DNA from: Hyphomicrobiales bacterium
GTDB taxonomy: Bacteria; Pseudomonadota; Alphaproteobacteria; Rhizobiales; Xanthobacteraceae
DNA length: 48,491 nucleotides
Assembly: GCA_003135415.1 (NCBI GenBank)
Contig: PLBP01000007.1
Coordinates: 1 to 48,491 of the forward strand
Reading direction: 5' to 3'
The translations under genes and the position numbers were made by a program. Below, one piece after another: positions 35,196 through 43,759 of this stretch. The notes under the pieces were generated by a model, which did no database searches, was not told the origin of the DNA, and was given only the letters and a program-made list of their open reading frames with translations. Every line of letters begins with the position of its first letter. Position 1 is the stretch's first letter.

Positions 35196-36818
35196 TTGTT
35201 TTCCGCGTTATCTCGACAGCCCGCCCTGCTTTTGGCCGCCGTATCGGCCATGATCGGGCTTACCTGGTACGCCCTCGGCTCGCCCGTCTCCATGCCCCGC
35301 TCGCCGCTTGCCCCCGGCGAAAAGCTCGCTTGCGTTTCCTACGCCCCGTTTCGTGGCGGGCAGTCGCCACTCGACCGGAACTTCACGGTCTCCCCCGAAC
35401 AAATCGAGGCGGATTTGGCCGAGCTTTCCGAGATCACCTCGTGCATTCGGACCTATTCGAGCTCGCAAGGGCTCGATCGGATCGCGGAAATAGCCCGCAA
35501 ACACGGACTTTCCGTCATTCAAGGCATCTGGCTTAGCCGTGAGGCCGAGCGCAATAAGCTCGAAATCGAGACCGGCATCGCGCTCGCCCGCGAATACAAG
35601 GACGTGATCAAGATCGTCGTCGTTGGGAATGAAGTCCTCCTGCGGGGCGAGATGGCGGCCCTCGACCTCAAGGACATCATCGAGCGCGTTCGCCGCGAAA
35701 CCGGCGTTCCGGTGACCTACGCCGATGTCTGGGAGTTTTGGCTGCGTAGCCGCGAATTGGCGTCAGCCGTCGATTTCGTCACCATCCATATCCTCCCCTA
35801 TTGGGAGGATTTCCCGGTAGCGGCGGGGCAAGCCGCCCGCCACGTGGTCGAAATCCGGGCCAAGGCGGCGGCGAGCTTTCCGGGCAAGCAAGTGATGATC
35901 GGCGAGGTCGGCTGGCCCAGTGCCGGCCGCATGCGCGACGGGGCGCTGCCTTCGCTCTCGAACGAAGCCCGGGTCATGCACGAAGTGATCGCCGCGGCGA
36001 AGCGCGGCAACTGGCCGACGAATTTGATCGAGGCCTTCGACCAGCCCTGGAAGCGCAAGCTCGAAGGCACGGTCGGCGCTCACTGGGGGCTATTGGACGG
36101 AGAAAAGCGGACGCCCAAATTCGCCTGGGGCGGGAAGGTGAGCGACCATCCGCTCTGTCTTTCACAAGGGCTGCTCGGCATCCTGCTCGCCTTCGTCACC
36201 TTCGCAGGCGCCTATCTCGCCGCCCGCAGTCAAGGAGAGGATGCGCCGGAGAAGATCAATTGGTTGCCGATCGCCGGCATGGCGCTCGCGGGGGGCCTAT
36301 TTTTGGGCTGGGCGCTGGCTCTTGTGCCGCTTGAAAGTTTGACCATAGTCGATTGGATTAGATCAATAATCTTCGTTCTCCTGGCATTCATGACAGCGCC
36401 GATAGCCGCCGCTGCTGCCGCCCGCAGAACACCGATCGCGGGCTTTGCCACGGTGCTCGACCCATTGTTCCGGCGGGCGGCCGCACCCCTCGAAAGATTG
36501 CTCGCTGGGCTCCTGCTCGTGACCGTCGCGATGGCGATCATCGCTGCACTCGGCCTCGTATTCGACCCACGCTACCGCGATTTCCCCTTCGCGCCGCTCA
36601 CCGGGCCCGTAGTCGCGCTCTTCATCGCGACTTTTGCCAGTCCCTCGGGGCTCAAGCGCGAGGGCATCGCCGAGCAGATCTCAGCAGCGCTGCTGGCGGG
36701 CTCAGCGATCTATATCTTTTTCAACGAGGGCCTTTTGAACTGGCAGGCCCAGTGGTTCGCCGCGCTGCTGCTACTGCTGGCGGTAGTGTGTCTACGATTA
36801 CGGGTCGCGCGAAGCTGA
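35196..36818 (+). CDS. Membrane GH17 protein, NdvC-like
   Basis: The 540-residue product has an N-terminal membrane segment and a GH17 barrel (about 45-320) with catalytic glutamates in IVVVGNEVLLRGE and VMIGEVGWPSAG, plus six to seven C-terminal membrane helices. The barrel is clearly related to that of the GH17-GT2 protein in this locus. In Bradyrhizobium an NdvC of similar size and build is needed for beta-1,6 linkages or branches of cyclic beta-glucan, so this is the likely partner. Start TTG 35196 follows a G-rich stretch; an ATG at 35250 is the alternative. The 3' end overlaps the convergent gene by 98 bases. Confidence 0.85.
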   Translation: MFSALSRQPALLLAAVSAMIGLTWYALGSPVSMPRSPLAPGEKLACVSYAPFRGGQSPLDRNFTVSPEQIEADLAELSEITSCIRTYSSSQGLDRIAEIARKHGLSVIQGIWLSREAERNKLEIETGIALAREYKDVIKIVVVGNEVLLRGEMAALDLKDIIERVRRETGVPVTYADVWEFWLRSRELASAVDFVTIHILPYWEDFPVAAGQAARHVVEIRAKAAASFPGKQVMIGEVGWPSAGRMRDGALPSLSNEARVMHEVIAAAKRGNWPTNLIEAFDQPWKRKLEGTVGAHWGLLDGEKRTPKFAWGGKVSDHPLCLSQGLLGILLAFVTFAGAYLAARSQGEDAPEKINWLPIAGMALAGGLFLGWALALVPLESLTIVDWIRSIIFVLLAFMTAPIAAAAAARRTPIAGFATVLDPLFRRAAAPLERLLAGLLLVTVAMAIIAALGLVFDPRYRDFPFAPLTGPVVALFIATFASPSGLKREGIAEQISAALLAGSAIYIFFNEGLLNWQAQWFAALLLLLAVVCLRLRVARS

Positions 36819-37164
36819 TGACGAGCAACGCGGTCGCGAGCGCCGCAAGGCCGTTATTATAGAGCACGAGACCGAAAGCGGCGGCGACCATGCCGAGGGC
36901 AAAGGCGTAAATCTGCGGCCGCAGCAGGTGGCAGACGGCAGCGACGAGGGCAAGAATGCCGAACGCTCGATAACGAAAGAGAAAGATCGCAATCTTCCGC
37001 ACCATGCAGGCCGATGTCTCAAGCCCGGCTTCGCAGGCAAGCCCCACCGTCGAGTTCTCGATCACGAGATAGCGCAGATAGAGCGCATAGCCGAGCGCGG
37101 CCGCACCCAGCGCAATCAATACGTTGGCGGCGCGCGGTGACGGCAGGAACGATCGCGAATGCAT
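36721..37164 (-). CDS. Small multi-helix inner-membrane protein
   Basis: From ATG 37164 the 147-residue product has four predicted helices (about 15-33, 55-75, 80-95 and 97-118) with a short loop containing two cysteines (LACEAGLETSAC) between helices 1 and 2. It belongs to an unnamed group of alphaproteobacterial membrane proteins. Its last 32 codons overlap, antisense, the end of the GH17 gene. No strong ribosome site is seen, but the earlier in-frame ATG at 37311 would cover the end of the next gene. Confidence 0.65.
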   Translation of the reverse strand: MHSRSFLPSPRAANVLIALGAAALGYALYLRYLVIENSTVGLACEAGLETSACMVRKIAIFLFRYRAFGILALVAAVCHLLRPQIYAFALGMVAAAFGLVLYNNGLAALATALLVISFARPVIVDTLPPAVAAARRTTGPASSKGPR

Positions 37165-37213
37165 GGACGAAACTTGCCATGCCCATAGGGGGCGCGGCAA
37201 TGCCGCGGCTAGA

Positions 37214-38241
37214 TCAGCGTAAAGAAAGCTTTTGACCGTCGAATTCGGTCGTCCGGCACGCAACGCCTTTGGTCTGCAGGTTGGCGCAAACCTTCGCCGC
37301 GTCGCCGGCATTGGAGACCGGACCCGCGATCAACCTGAGTTCGACGGTGCCGGGCTTGGCTCCCTCCTGCACGCTGACGAGCGGCCGCAATCCTTCGAGC
37401 GCGGCGCCGTGATTGCCTTTGATGTTGGCCCAGCGCGCGCGCAAGCCGTCGATCGATATGTCGCCGCCGAGATCGATGGCGAACTCGGTTTTATTCGCGC
37501 CGGAATCCGCGATCGGCAGGTTCGCAGGCGGCATAATCTGCGCAATCTGCGTCGGTTGGCCTTTCGCCGCGGTGACGGGCGGCGAAACTTGCGGCGGCGG
37601 CGGATTCATTTTAACGACCTTCGGCGCGGGTGGAGGCCGCGCCCCGATCTGGCCCGGTCCCGAGGGGCGAAGAAGGGGGGATGGCTTGGCCGGCTCTAAT
37701 TCCACGGCGGGAGGAGGGGTACCCGGCTGAACCGATGCGGGCGGAGCGGATTGCGCGATAGCACCCCGAGGCGTCGGCGGCGGAGACGGCTGCTCGTTGG
37801 GCTCAGCCGTGACCGTGGGGATGGGCGTTGCCGGCGATACGGCCGCGGGCTTCGCCTCGGGCTGGAGATTTGCCGAGGGCGGCACTGTGCGCTCCTTGAC
37901 CGAATTGACGCTCGCGGTGATGTCGCCGACCGAGCGCTCCAATTGGTCGACCCGTGCCGCCAAGCGCTCACGCTCGGCGGCAAGTGCGCGCAACGCGTCG
38001 TTGAGGCGGGCCACTTCGAATTCGGACGCGGCTTGCGGTTTTTGCACGACGGTCGGCGGCGGGCGCACGGGGTCTGCGCCACGCCGAATCCGCCGCGCGA
38101 AGCGCCGATCCCGATCGCAATCAAGACCGAGGCCGCGACCACGGCGCAGACAGCGAGCGAGCCCCAAACCAGATAGCTCGCGGCCCCCGAAAGGCGTTTT
38201 GCCTTCGGTCGTGGTTGCGGGGTGGGCGGCGCTGCGGCCAG
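37214..38241 (-). CDS. SPOR-like, proline-rich membrane-anchored protein, frame-shifted near the N-terminus
   Basis: The main frame has a coiled-coil stretch (about [19 protein letters not shown]), a long proline-rich linker and a C-terminal SPOR-like fold ([18 protein letters not shown] to CRTTEFDGQ). The expected N-terminal anchor, [20 protein letters not shown], is in another frame upstream. Adding one base at the G4 run 38069-38072 (C4 on the coding strand) joins them. In the anchor frame a stop lies at 38260-38262 and no ATG, GTG or TTG occurs before the helix, so the start is uncertain; a CTG at 38241 is used here as a limit. SPOR domains bind denuded glycan strands of peptidoglycan. 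Confidence 0.6.
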
Positions 38242-38373
38242 GAAGGATGCCTGCGAGTCTTATCGCGAATAACTTGCCGTCAATTTACCAGAGTCGAAGG
38301 CTTGGAAAGCCCGCGCTTTCGGAGGCTCCGGCGTTCGGCTACACCGCTTGCACGCCAGTCGGGGGGAGTTTTC

Positions 38374-39726
38374 ATGGCCGCCAAGACCGCGATCGTTGTG
38401 CTCGCCGCGGGCGAGGGAACGCGCATGGTTTCGGCGGTGCCGAAGGTCCTGCACCGGGTCGGCGGCCGGCCGCTGATCGCGCATGTGCTGGAAGCCGCGA
38501 AAAGCGCCGGGGCCGACAAGATTGCCGTCGTGATCGGTCCAGGCCGCGACGACGTCGCGGCGGAAGTAAAGCGGATTGCACCCGGCGCGCGGATATTCGT
38601 GCAACGGGAGCGGCGCGGCACGGCACATGCGCTACTTGCGGCCCACACCATGCTCACGACTGGCCACGATATCATCGTCATGTTCGGCGACACGCCGCTC
38701 GTGCGGGCGGAGACCTTGCGCGCCCTGCGCGACGGATTGAACGAAGCCGCCGTCTCGGTGCTCGGCTTTCGCCCGGCCAATCCGGCGGGCTATGGCCGGC
38801 TCGTCATTGCGAACGGCCGGCTCACTGCCATTCGCGAGGAGCGCGAATCGAGCGAGGCCGAGCGCGCCATCACGCTCTGCAACGCCGGCGTGATGGCGCT
38901 CTCAGGCAAGCACGCGCTCGACATCGTGCGCGCGATCGGCAACCGGAACACGAAACAGGAATTTTATTTGAGTGACGCGGTCGCGATCGCGGCGGAGAAG
39001 GGACTTGCCGCCGCAGCCCGCGAAGCGCCAGAGGAGGAAGTCATGGGCATCAACGACCGCAAGCAACTCGCCGAGGCGGACGCCATTTTGCAAAAACGGC
39101 TGCGCGAAAGCGCGATGGCGTCGGGAGCGACGCTGGTCGCGCCGGATACGGTTTATCTTGCCGCCGACACCAAATTCGGCCGCGATGTGACGGTGGAGCC
39201 TTACGTCGTCTTCGGTCCCGGCGTCGTGATCGAGGACAAGGCGACAATCCGCTCGTTCTCCCATCTCGAGGGTGCGCATGTCGCGGTGGGCGCGACCGTC
39301 GGACCGTTCGCGCGGCTTCGCCCGGGCACCGTGATCGGCGAGGGCGCGCGCGTCGGCAATTTCGTCGAGGTGAAGGCGGCAAAGTTCGGCAAGGGCGCCA
39401 AGGCCAATCATCTTGCCTATATCGGCGACGGTAGCGTCGGCGAGGGCGCCAATATCGGCGCCGGCACCATCTTCTGCAATTACGACGGGATCGAAAAACA
39501 CCGCACCGAAATCGGCAAGGATGCCTTCATCGGCTCGAACTCGTCGCTGGTGGCGCCGGTGAAGATCGGCGAAGGCGCCTATGTCGGCACCGGCTCGGTA
39601 ATCGTGAAGGACGTGCCAGACGGCGCGCTCGCTGTGGCGCGCACCCGCCAGGTGGTGAAGAAAGGCTGGGTGAAGAAGCTCCGCGCCATCAAAAAGCTGC
39701 GCGCGCACAAAGGAAAGAAGGGCTAG
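38374..39726 (+). CDS. glmU: Bifunctional UDP-GlcNAc pyrophosphorylase / glucosamine-1-phosphate acetyltransferase
   Basis: The 450-residue product is full-length GlmU. The N-terminal uridylyltransferase domain has [20 protein letters not shown]; the C-terminal left-handed beta-helix acetyltransferase has [20 protein letters not shown] and [20 protein letters not shown]. It makes UDP-GlcNAc for peptidoglycan and lipid A. GGGGGGAG lies before ATG 38374. The TAG stop forms part of the outer arm of a long palindrome. glmS, the other GlcN-pathway gene, lies 2 kb downstream with two unrelated genes in between. Confidence 0.97.
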   Translation: MAAKTAIVVLAAGEGTRMVSAVPKVLHRVGGRPLIAHVLEAAKSAGADKIAVVIGPGRDDVAAEVKRIAPGARIFVQRERRGTAHALLAAHTMLTTGHDIIVMFGDTPLVRAETLRALRDGLNEAAVSVLGFRPANPAGYGRLVIANGRLTAIREERESSEAERAITLCNAGVMALSGKHALDIVRAIGNRNTKQEFYLSDAVAIAAEKGLAAAAREAPEEEVMGINDRKQLAEADAILQKRLRESAMASGATLVAPDTVYLAADTKFGRDVTVEPYVVFGPGVVIEDKATIRSFSHLEGAHVAVGATVGPFARLRPGTVIGEGARVGNFVEVKAAKFGKGAKANHLAYIGDGSVGEGANIGAGTIFCNYDGIEKHRTEIGKDAFIGSNSSLVAPVKIGEGAYVGTGSVIVKDVPDGALAVARTRQVVKKGWVKKLRAIKKLRAHKGKKG

Positions 39727-39800
39727 TGCCCCGAACCCGAAGTTCGCACACACCATGCCGCAAGCTCGGTTGCGAACTTCGGGTTCAAAGGGGGCACTAG
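39723..39800. repeat. Long palindromic element, copy 1
   Basis: The outer arms CTAGTGCCCC / GGGGCACTAG (39723-39732, 39791-39800) and inner arms of 16 bases (39733-39748, 39771-39786) pair perfectly, with a 4-base bulge (39787-39790) on the right and a 22-base loop. It starts inside the glmU stop codon. A related element in opposite orientation follows 13 bases later. Such units are typical of mobile, non-coding palindromic repeats (MITE or REP-like); it may also end glmU transcription. Confidence 0.85.
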
Positions 39801-39813
39801 GATCATGGATTTA

Positions 39814-39888
39814 CCAGTGTCCCTTTGATTCCGAAGTTCGTATGAGAGCGTGCAGCGAGGTTTACGAACTTCGGAATCGGGACACTGG
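39814..39888. repeat. Long palindromic element, copy 2 (inverted relative to copy 1)
   Basis: The outer arms CCAGTGTCCC / GGGACACTGG (39814-39823, 39879-39888) and inner 16-base arms (39827-39842, 39863-39878) pair perfectly, with a 3-base bulge on the left and a 20-base loop. The bulge side and loop sequence show it is the reverse of copy 1. The arms differ from copy 1 at several sites, but each change is matched in the opposite arm. Confidence 0.85.
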
Positions 39889-39953
39889 CACGCCGACGAC
39901 TGAGCATCCTGACAATCGGCATTGCAGCTCCCATATAAGGGTCCGCATTTGCC

Positions 39954-40982
39954 ATGCTTGACCCAAAGCCAACCTTCATCCTGGATTCCGGCGAGCCTTC
40001 CGAGGCTCGCCCCCTCGAGCCCGAGTCCCTCGACGACGGGGATCTGCTCGACGCCTATTCGCGCGCGGTCGCGGGCGTCGTGGATGAGGTCGGTCCCGCG
40101 GTCGTCCGGGTCGAAACCCGCGGCCGCTCCGGGCGCCAAGGCGGCGTCGGCTCGGGCGTGATCATCTCGCCCGATGGGCTCGTGCTCACCAACAGCCATG
40201 TCGTCCAGGGTAGCCGCGAAATCCGGCTCGCGACCGCCGACGGTCTTAATCTCGGCGCGCGGCTGATTGGTGAAGACGCCGACACCGATCTCGCGCTTTT
40301 GCGCGCGACTTCGCCCCAGCACCTGCCTGCCGCCCGGCTCGGCGATTCCAAGCGGCTGCATCGCGGGCAACTCGTGGTCGCAATCGGCAATCCGCTCGGA
40401 TTCGAGTCTACGGTGACGGCCGGCGTCATCTCCGCTTTGGGCCGCTCGCTTCGTGGCAGCACCGGAAGACTGATCGAGGACGTGATCCAAACCGACGCCG
40501 CGCTCAACCCCGGCAATTCCGGCGGCCCGCTCGTGTTGGCGCGGGGCGAAGTAATTGGCATCAACACCGCGGTCATCCTGGGCGCGCAGGGCATTTGCTT
40601 TGCGATCGCGAGCAACACCGCGAAGTTCGTGCTCGGCGAATTGATCCGGCACGGACGCGTTCGCCGCGCCTTCATCGGCGTATCGGCACAAACGATTCCG
40701 GTGCCGCGGCGTCTTGCTGTCGCCGCCGGCATCTCGAACAAACTTGGGGCGATGATCACGGCGATCGAGGAGGGCAGCCCCGCCGCGGTGGCGACGCTCA
40801 TGCCGCGCGACATCGTCGTGAGCCTCGACGGCGAGGCGGTGACCGGTATCGACGATTTAATCCGGCTCCTCAATGGCGAGCGCATCGACCATCCGGTCGC
40901 GGTGAGTGCGCTGCGCGGCGCGGAGATTGTGACGTTTCAAGTCACGCCGGTGGAGCGCCGGGATTCTCGTAACAAGAGCTAA
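39954..40982 (+). CDS. HtrA/DegP-like serine protease without signal peptide
   Basis: The 342-residue product has a trypsin-like domain with the catalytic triad His (LTNSHVV), Asp (DADTDLALLR) and Ser (NPGNSGGPLV), followed by one PDZ domain (GAMITAIEEGSPA to DIVVSLDGEAV). Unlike DegP or DegQ it starts directly with an acidic, soluble N-terminus and no signal peptide or membrane helix, so it probably acts in the cytoplasm. HtrA proteases degrade or refold damaged proteins. Regulation not visible; the palindromes lie 65 bases upstream. Confidence 0.9.
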   Translation: MLDPKPTFILDSGEPSEARPLEPESLDDGDLLDAYSRAVAGVVDEVGPAVVRVETRGRSGRQGGVGSGVIISPDGLVLTNSHVVQGSREIRLATADGLNLGARLIGEDADTDLALLRATSPQHLPAARLGDSKRLHRGQLVVAIGNPLGFESTVTAGVISALGRSLRGSTGRLIEDVIQTDAALNPGNSGGPLVLARGEVIGINTAVILGAQGICFAIASNTAKFVLGELIRHGRVRRAFIGVSAQTIPVPRRLAVAAGISNKLGAMITAIEEGSPAAVATLMPRDIVVSLDGEAVTGIDDLIRLLNGERIDHPVAVSALRGAEIVTFQVTPVERRDSRNKS

Positions 40983-41007
40983 CGCGAAGTCAGCGCGAGA
41001 TTTCGGC

Positions 41008-41616
41008 TTACGCCGTCTTCCAATAAGGCTTTGCCTGCAACCGCTCGAGCCAGGCGGTGATGCCGGGATATTTGCCGAGATCGACGTTCAGCCGCCGCTG
41101 GGAAAGCTCGAGGAGCGGGGCGATAGCGAAATCGACGACGCTGAGTTCGCCCATCACGTATTCCTTGCCTGCAAGCTGCTTCTCCAGCACGGGCAAAAAG
41201 CGGCCGAGTTGATCGTGCGCTTCGTCGATGATGCTCGGATCGTTACCCGGCTTGCCGAAGAAGGGCTTCAGTATATGCTCATAGATCAGGAGTTCGATCG
41301 CGGGCTCCGGCTGGTTTGCCCACCAGATCATCCATTGATCCGCCTGCGCCTGGCCGCGCGCGTCTTTCGGAACGAGCCGCCCCTTCTTGCCCGCGAGGTA
41401 TTTCAGGATCGCGATCGATTCCCACAGCACGAAGCCGTCATCGTCAATCGTGGGCACTTTGCCGTTCGGATTGAGCGCGAGATATTCCGGCTTTTGTGGA
41501 TCGCCCTTCTGGAAATCGAGTGGAATTTTCTCGATCGGAATCTCAAGCTCGGCGGCGAGCAGGCGCACCTTGCGGGCATAAGGAGATACCTTGGAGTCGT
41601 AGAGCTTGATCGGCAT
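41008..41616 (-). CDS. Glutathione S-transferase family protein
   Basis: From ATG 41616 (GAGGGGAAG upstream) the 202-residue product has a thioredoxin-like N-terminal domain (IKLYDSKVSPYARKVRLLA, then the conserved NPNGKVPTIDDDGFVLWES with the cis-proline and glutathione-binding E-S) and an all-helical C-terminal domain with LSVVDFAIAPLLE. It conjugates or transfers glutathione; the substrate is unknown. Convergent with the HtrA-like gene. Confidence 0.92.
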   Translation of the reverse strand: MPIKLYDSKVSPYARKVRLLAAELEIPIEKIPLDFQKGDPQKPEYLALNPNGKVPTIDDDGFVLWESIAILKYLAGKKGRLVPKDARGQAQADQWMIWWANQPEPAIELLIYEHILKPFFGKPGNDPSIIDEAHDQLGRFLPVLEKQLAGKEYVMGELSVVDFAIAPLLELSQRRLNVDLGKYPGITAWLERLQAKPYWKTA

Positions 41617-41806
41617 CGGCGCTTCCCCTCGTTCGATTGCCAGGCGTTTAGCATATTCTTTAACGCGAAAACGCCCACAGGGCGTAAGCACTTAACCGCG
41701 CTGCAAGGCTGCGCTTGAAATCCGCCGCAATCCGAATTGATTTTCCCTTGGCGGGAACCATCTCTAAAGGGCTGTTTGCTAGGCTACCGGGGCGAGGAAT
41801 CATTTC

Positions 41807-43633
41807 ATGTGCGGCATTGTCGGCATTCTCGGGCGGGAGCCCGTGGCGGGCGGCATCGTCGATGCGCTCAAGCGCCTCGAATACCGCGGATATGACTCCG
41901 CGGGCATCGCTACGTTGGAAGCCGGTCACCTGACGCGTCGCCGCGCCGAAGGCAAGCTGAAGAACCTCGAAAAGCGGCTGATGGAAGAGCCGCTCTTGGG
42001 TAAAATCGGCATCGGTCATACGCGTTGGGCGACGCATGGCGTGCCGAACGAAACCAATGCTCATCCGCATGCGACCGACAAACTCGCCGTCGTTCACAAC
42101 GGCATCATCGAGAATTATCGCGAGCTGCGCGAAGAACTCAGCAAAAAGGGCGCGAAATTTCTGACCGAGACCGACACCGAAGCCGTCGCTCATTTGGTCA
42201 CGCAGGAAATGAAGTCGGGCAAGAAGCCGCTGCAGGCGGTCATGGCGGCGCTACCGCGCTTGAAAGGCGCTTTCGCGCTCGCTTTCCTGTTCGATGGCGA
42301 GGAGAATTTGCTCATCGGCGCACGCAAAGGAAGCCCGCTCGCGATCGGTTACGGCAAGGGCGAAATGTATCTCGGCTCCGACGCGATTGCGCTCGCACCC
42401 TTCACCGATAAAATTTCCTATCTCGAAGAGGGTGATCTCGCGGTGCTCGACCGCAACGGCGCCGATGTTCGCAATAGTGAGGGCCATCGCGTGGTGCGGC
42501 CGGTGCAAACAAGTGCTGCCGGCGCCTTCCTCGTCGACAAAGGCAACCACCGCCACTTCATGGCGAAGGAAATCCACGAGCAGCCCGAGGTCGTCGGCCA
42601 CACGCTCGCCTCGATGCTCGACATGACAAACGAGCGCGTACGGCTGCCGGTAAAGCTTCCATTCGATTTCAAGAATCTCGACCGCATCACGATCTCGGCC
42701 TGCGGCACCGCGTTCTATGCCGGGCAGATAGCGAAATACTGGTTCGAGCGCTTCGCGCGGTTGTCGGTCGATCTCGATATTGCGTCGGAATTTCGCTACC
42801 GCGAGGCGCCGATGGCGAAGAACGGCCTTGCGATCTTCGTCTCGCAATCGGGCGAGACCGCCGACACGCTCGCTTCGCTCCGCTACGCCAAGGAACAGGG
42901 CCAGCATACGCTTGCCATCGTCAACGTACCGTCCTCGACGATTGCGCGAGAGAGCGAGATTGTGATCCCGACACTAGCAGGGCCGGAAATCGGCGTTGCC
43001 TCCACCAAGGCGTTCACCTGCCAGCTCGCCGCGCTCGCTTGCCTCGCGGTCGCGGCCGGCCGCGCACGCGGCACGCTTTCGCCAGACGACGAGCGCAATC
43101 TCGTGCGCGCCTTCATCGAAGTGCCGCGTCATCTCAACGAGGCGCTTACGCTCGAGCCCAAAATCGAGCGGCTCGCGCAGGAATTGGAGAACTGCCGGGA
43201 CGTCCTTTATCTTGGCCGCGGCACGAGTTATCCACTTGCGCTCGAAGGCGCGCTCAAGTTGAAGGAAATTTCCTACATCCACGCCGAGGGCTACGCCGCG
43301 GGCGAACTCAAGCATGGGCCGATCGCGCTGATCGACGAGCATATGCCGGTCGTGGTGATCGCGCCCTACGACAAAGTGTTCGAGAAGACCGCCTCGAATA
43401 TGCAGGAAGTTCTCGCGCGCAAAGGCAAGGTCATTCTGATCACCGACGCCAAGGGCGCCGCCGCGGCGGGCGACAAGGCGAGCGCGATCCTGACGCTGCC
43501 CGAAATGTCCGCGACCGTGACGCCGATCGTCTACGCGGTGCCGGTGCAGTTGCTCGCCTATCACGCCGCCGTGCAACGCGGCACCGACGTCGACCAGCCG
43601 AGGAACCTCGCGAAGTCGGTGACGGTGGAATAA
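41807..43633 (+). CDS. glmS: Glutamine-fructose-6-phosphate aminotransferase (isomerizing)
   Basis: The 608-residue product is full-length GlmS. Cys2 of CGIVGILG is the glutaminase nucleophile after Met removal, GHTRWATHG and the N-terminal Ntn domain follow, then two SIS domains (ACGTAFYAG, SQSGETADT, LGRGTSYPLALEGALKLKE) and the conserved end DQPRNLAKSVTVE. It makes glucosamine-6-phosphate, the first committed step to UDP-GlcNAc. CGAGGA precedes ATG 41807. No glmS ribozyme is visible upstream. Confidence 0.97.
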   Translation: MCGIVGILGREPVAGGIVDALKRLEYRGYDSAGIATLEAGHLTRRRAEGKLKNLEKRLMEEPLLGKIGIGHTRWATHGVPNETNAHPHATDKLAVVHNGIIENYRELREELSKKGAKFLTETDTEAVAHLVTQEMKSGKKPLQAVMAALPRLKGAFALAFLFDGEENLLIGARKGSPLAIGYGKGEMYLGSDAIALAPFTDKISYLEEGDLAVLDRNGADVRNSEGHRVVRPVQTSAAGAFLVDKGNHRHFMAKEIHEQPEVVGHTLASMLDMTNERVRLPVKLPFDFKNLDRITISACGTAFYAGQIAKYWFERFARLSVDLDIASEFRYREAPMAKNGLAIFVSQSGETADTLASLRYAKEQGQHTLAIVNVPSSTIARESEIVIPTLAGPEIGVASTKAFTCQLAALACLAVAAGRARGTLSPDDERNLVRAFIEVPRHLNEALTLEPKIERLAQELENCRDVLYLGRGTSYPLALEGALKLKEISYIHAEGYAAGELKHGPIALIDEHMPVVVIAPYDKVFEKTASNMQEVLARKGKVILITDAKGAAAAGDKASAILTLPEMSATVTPIVYAVPVQLLAYHAAVQRGTDVDQPRNLAKSVTVE

Positions 43634-43640
43634 AATTATA

Positions 43641-43757
43641 CCTCCCCTAAACGGGAGGGTGGCTGCGAGTGAAACGAGCAGCCGGGTGGGGTGACATGTG
43701 CCCCGACCCCACCCCGGCTCGCTACGCTCGCCGACCCTCCCCTAAAGAGGAGGGAGG
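43641..43757. repeat. Compound palindromic repeat between glmS and recG
   Basis: Nested hairpins fill the space between the convergent stop codons: CCTCCC-N6-GGGAGG at 43641-43658, GGGTGGGGT/ACCCCACCC at 43684-43692 and 43706-43714, and CCCTCC-N8-GGAGGG at 43735-43754. The GGGTGGGG and CGAGC-N-n-GCTCG words are typical of a dispersed repeat found between genes of many alphaproteobacteria. It may end transcription from both sides. Confidence 0.75.
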
Positions 43758-43759
43758 AA

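Noticed and set aside
39723-39888. A CRISPR array
   Set aside because: There are only two related units, they are inverted relative to each other, and they form hairpins without spacers of regular size.
39755-39961. A 68-codon frame after glmU
   Set aside because: It runs through both long palindromes and mirrors their arms; it is not a gene.
41617-41806. A glmS ribozyme upstream of glmS
   Set aside because: No core resembling the Gram-positive glmS ribozyme is visible, and this class is not expected in alphaproteobacteria.
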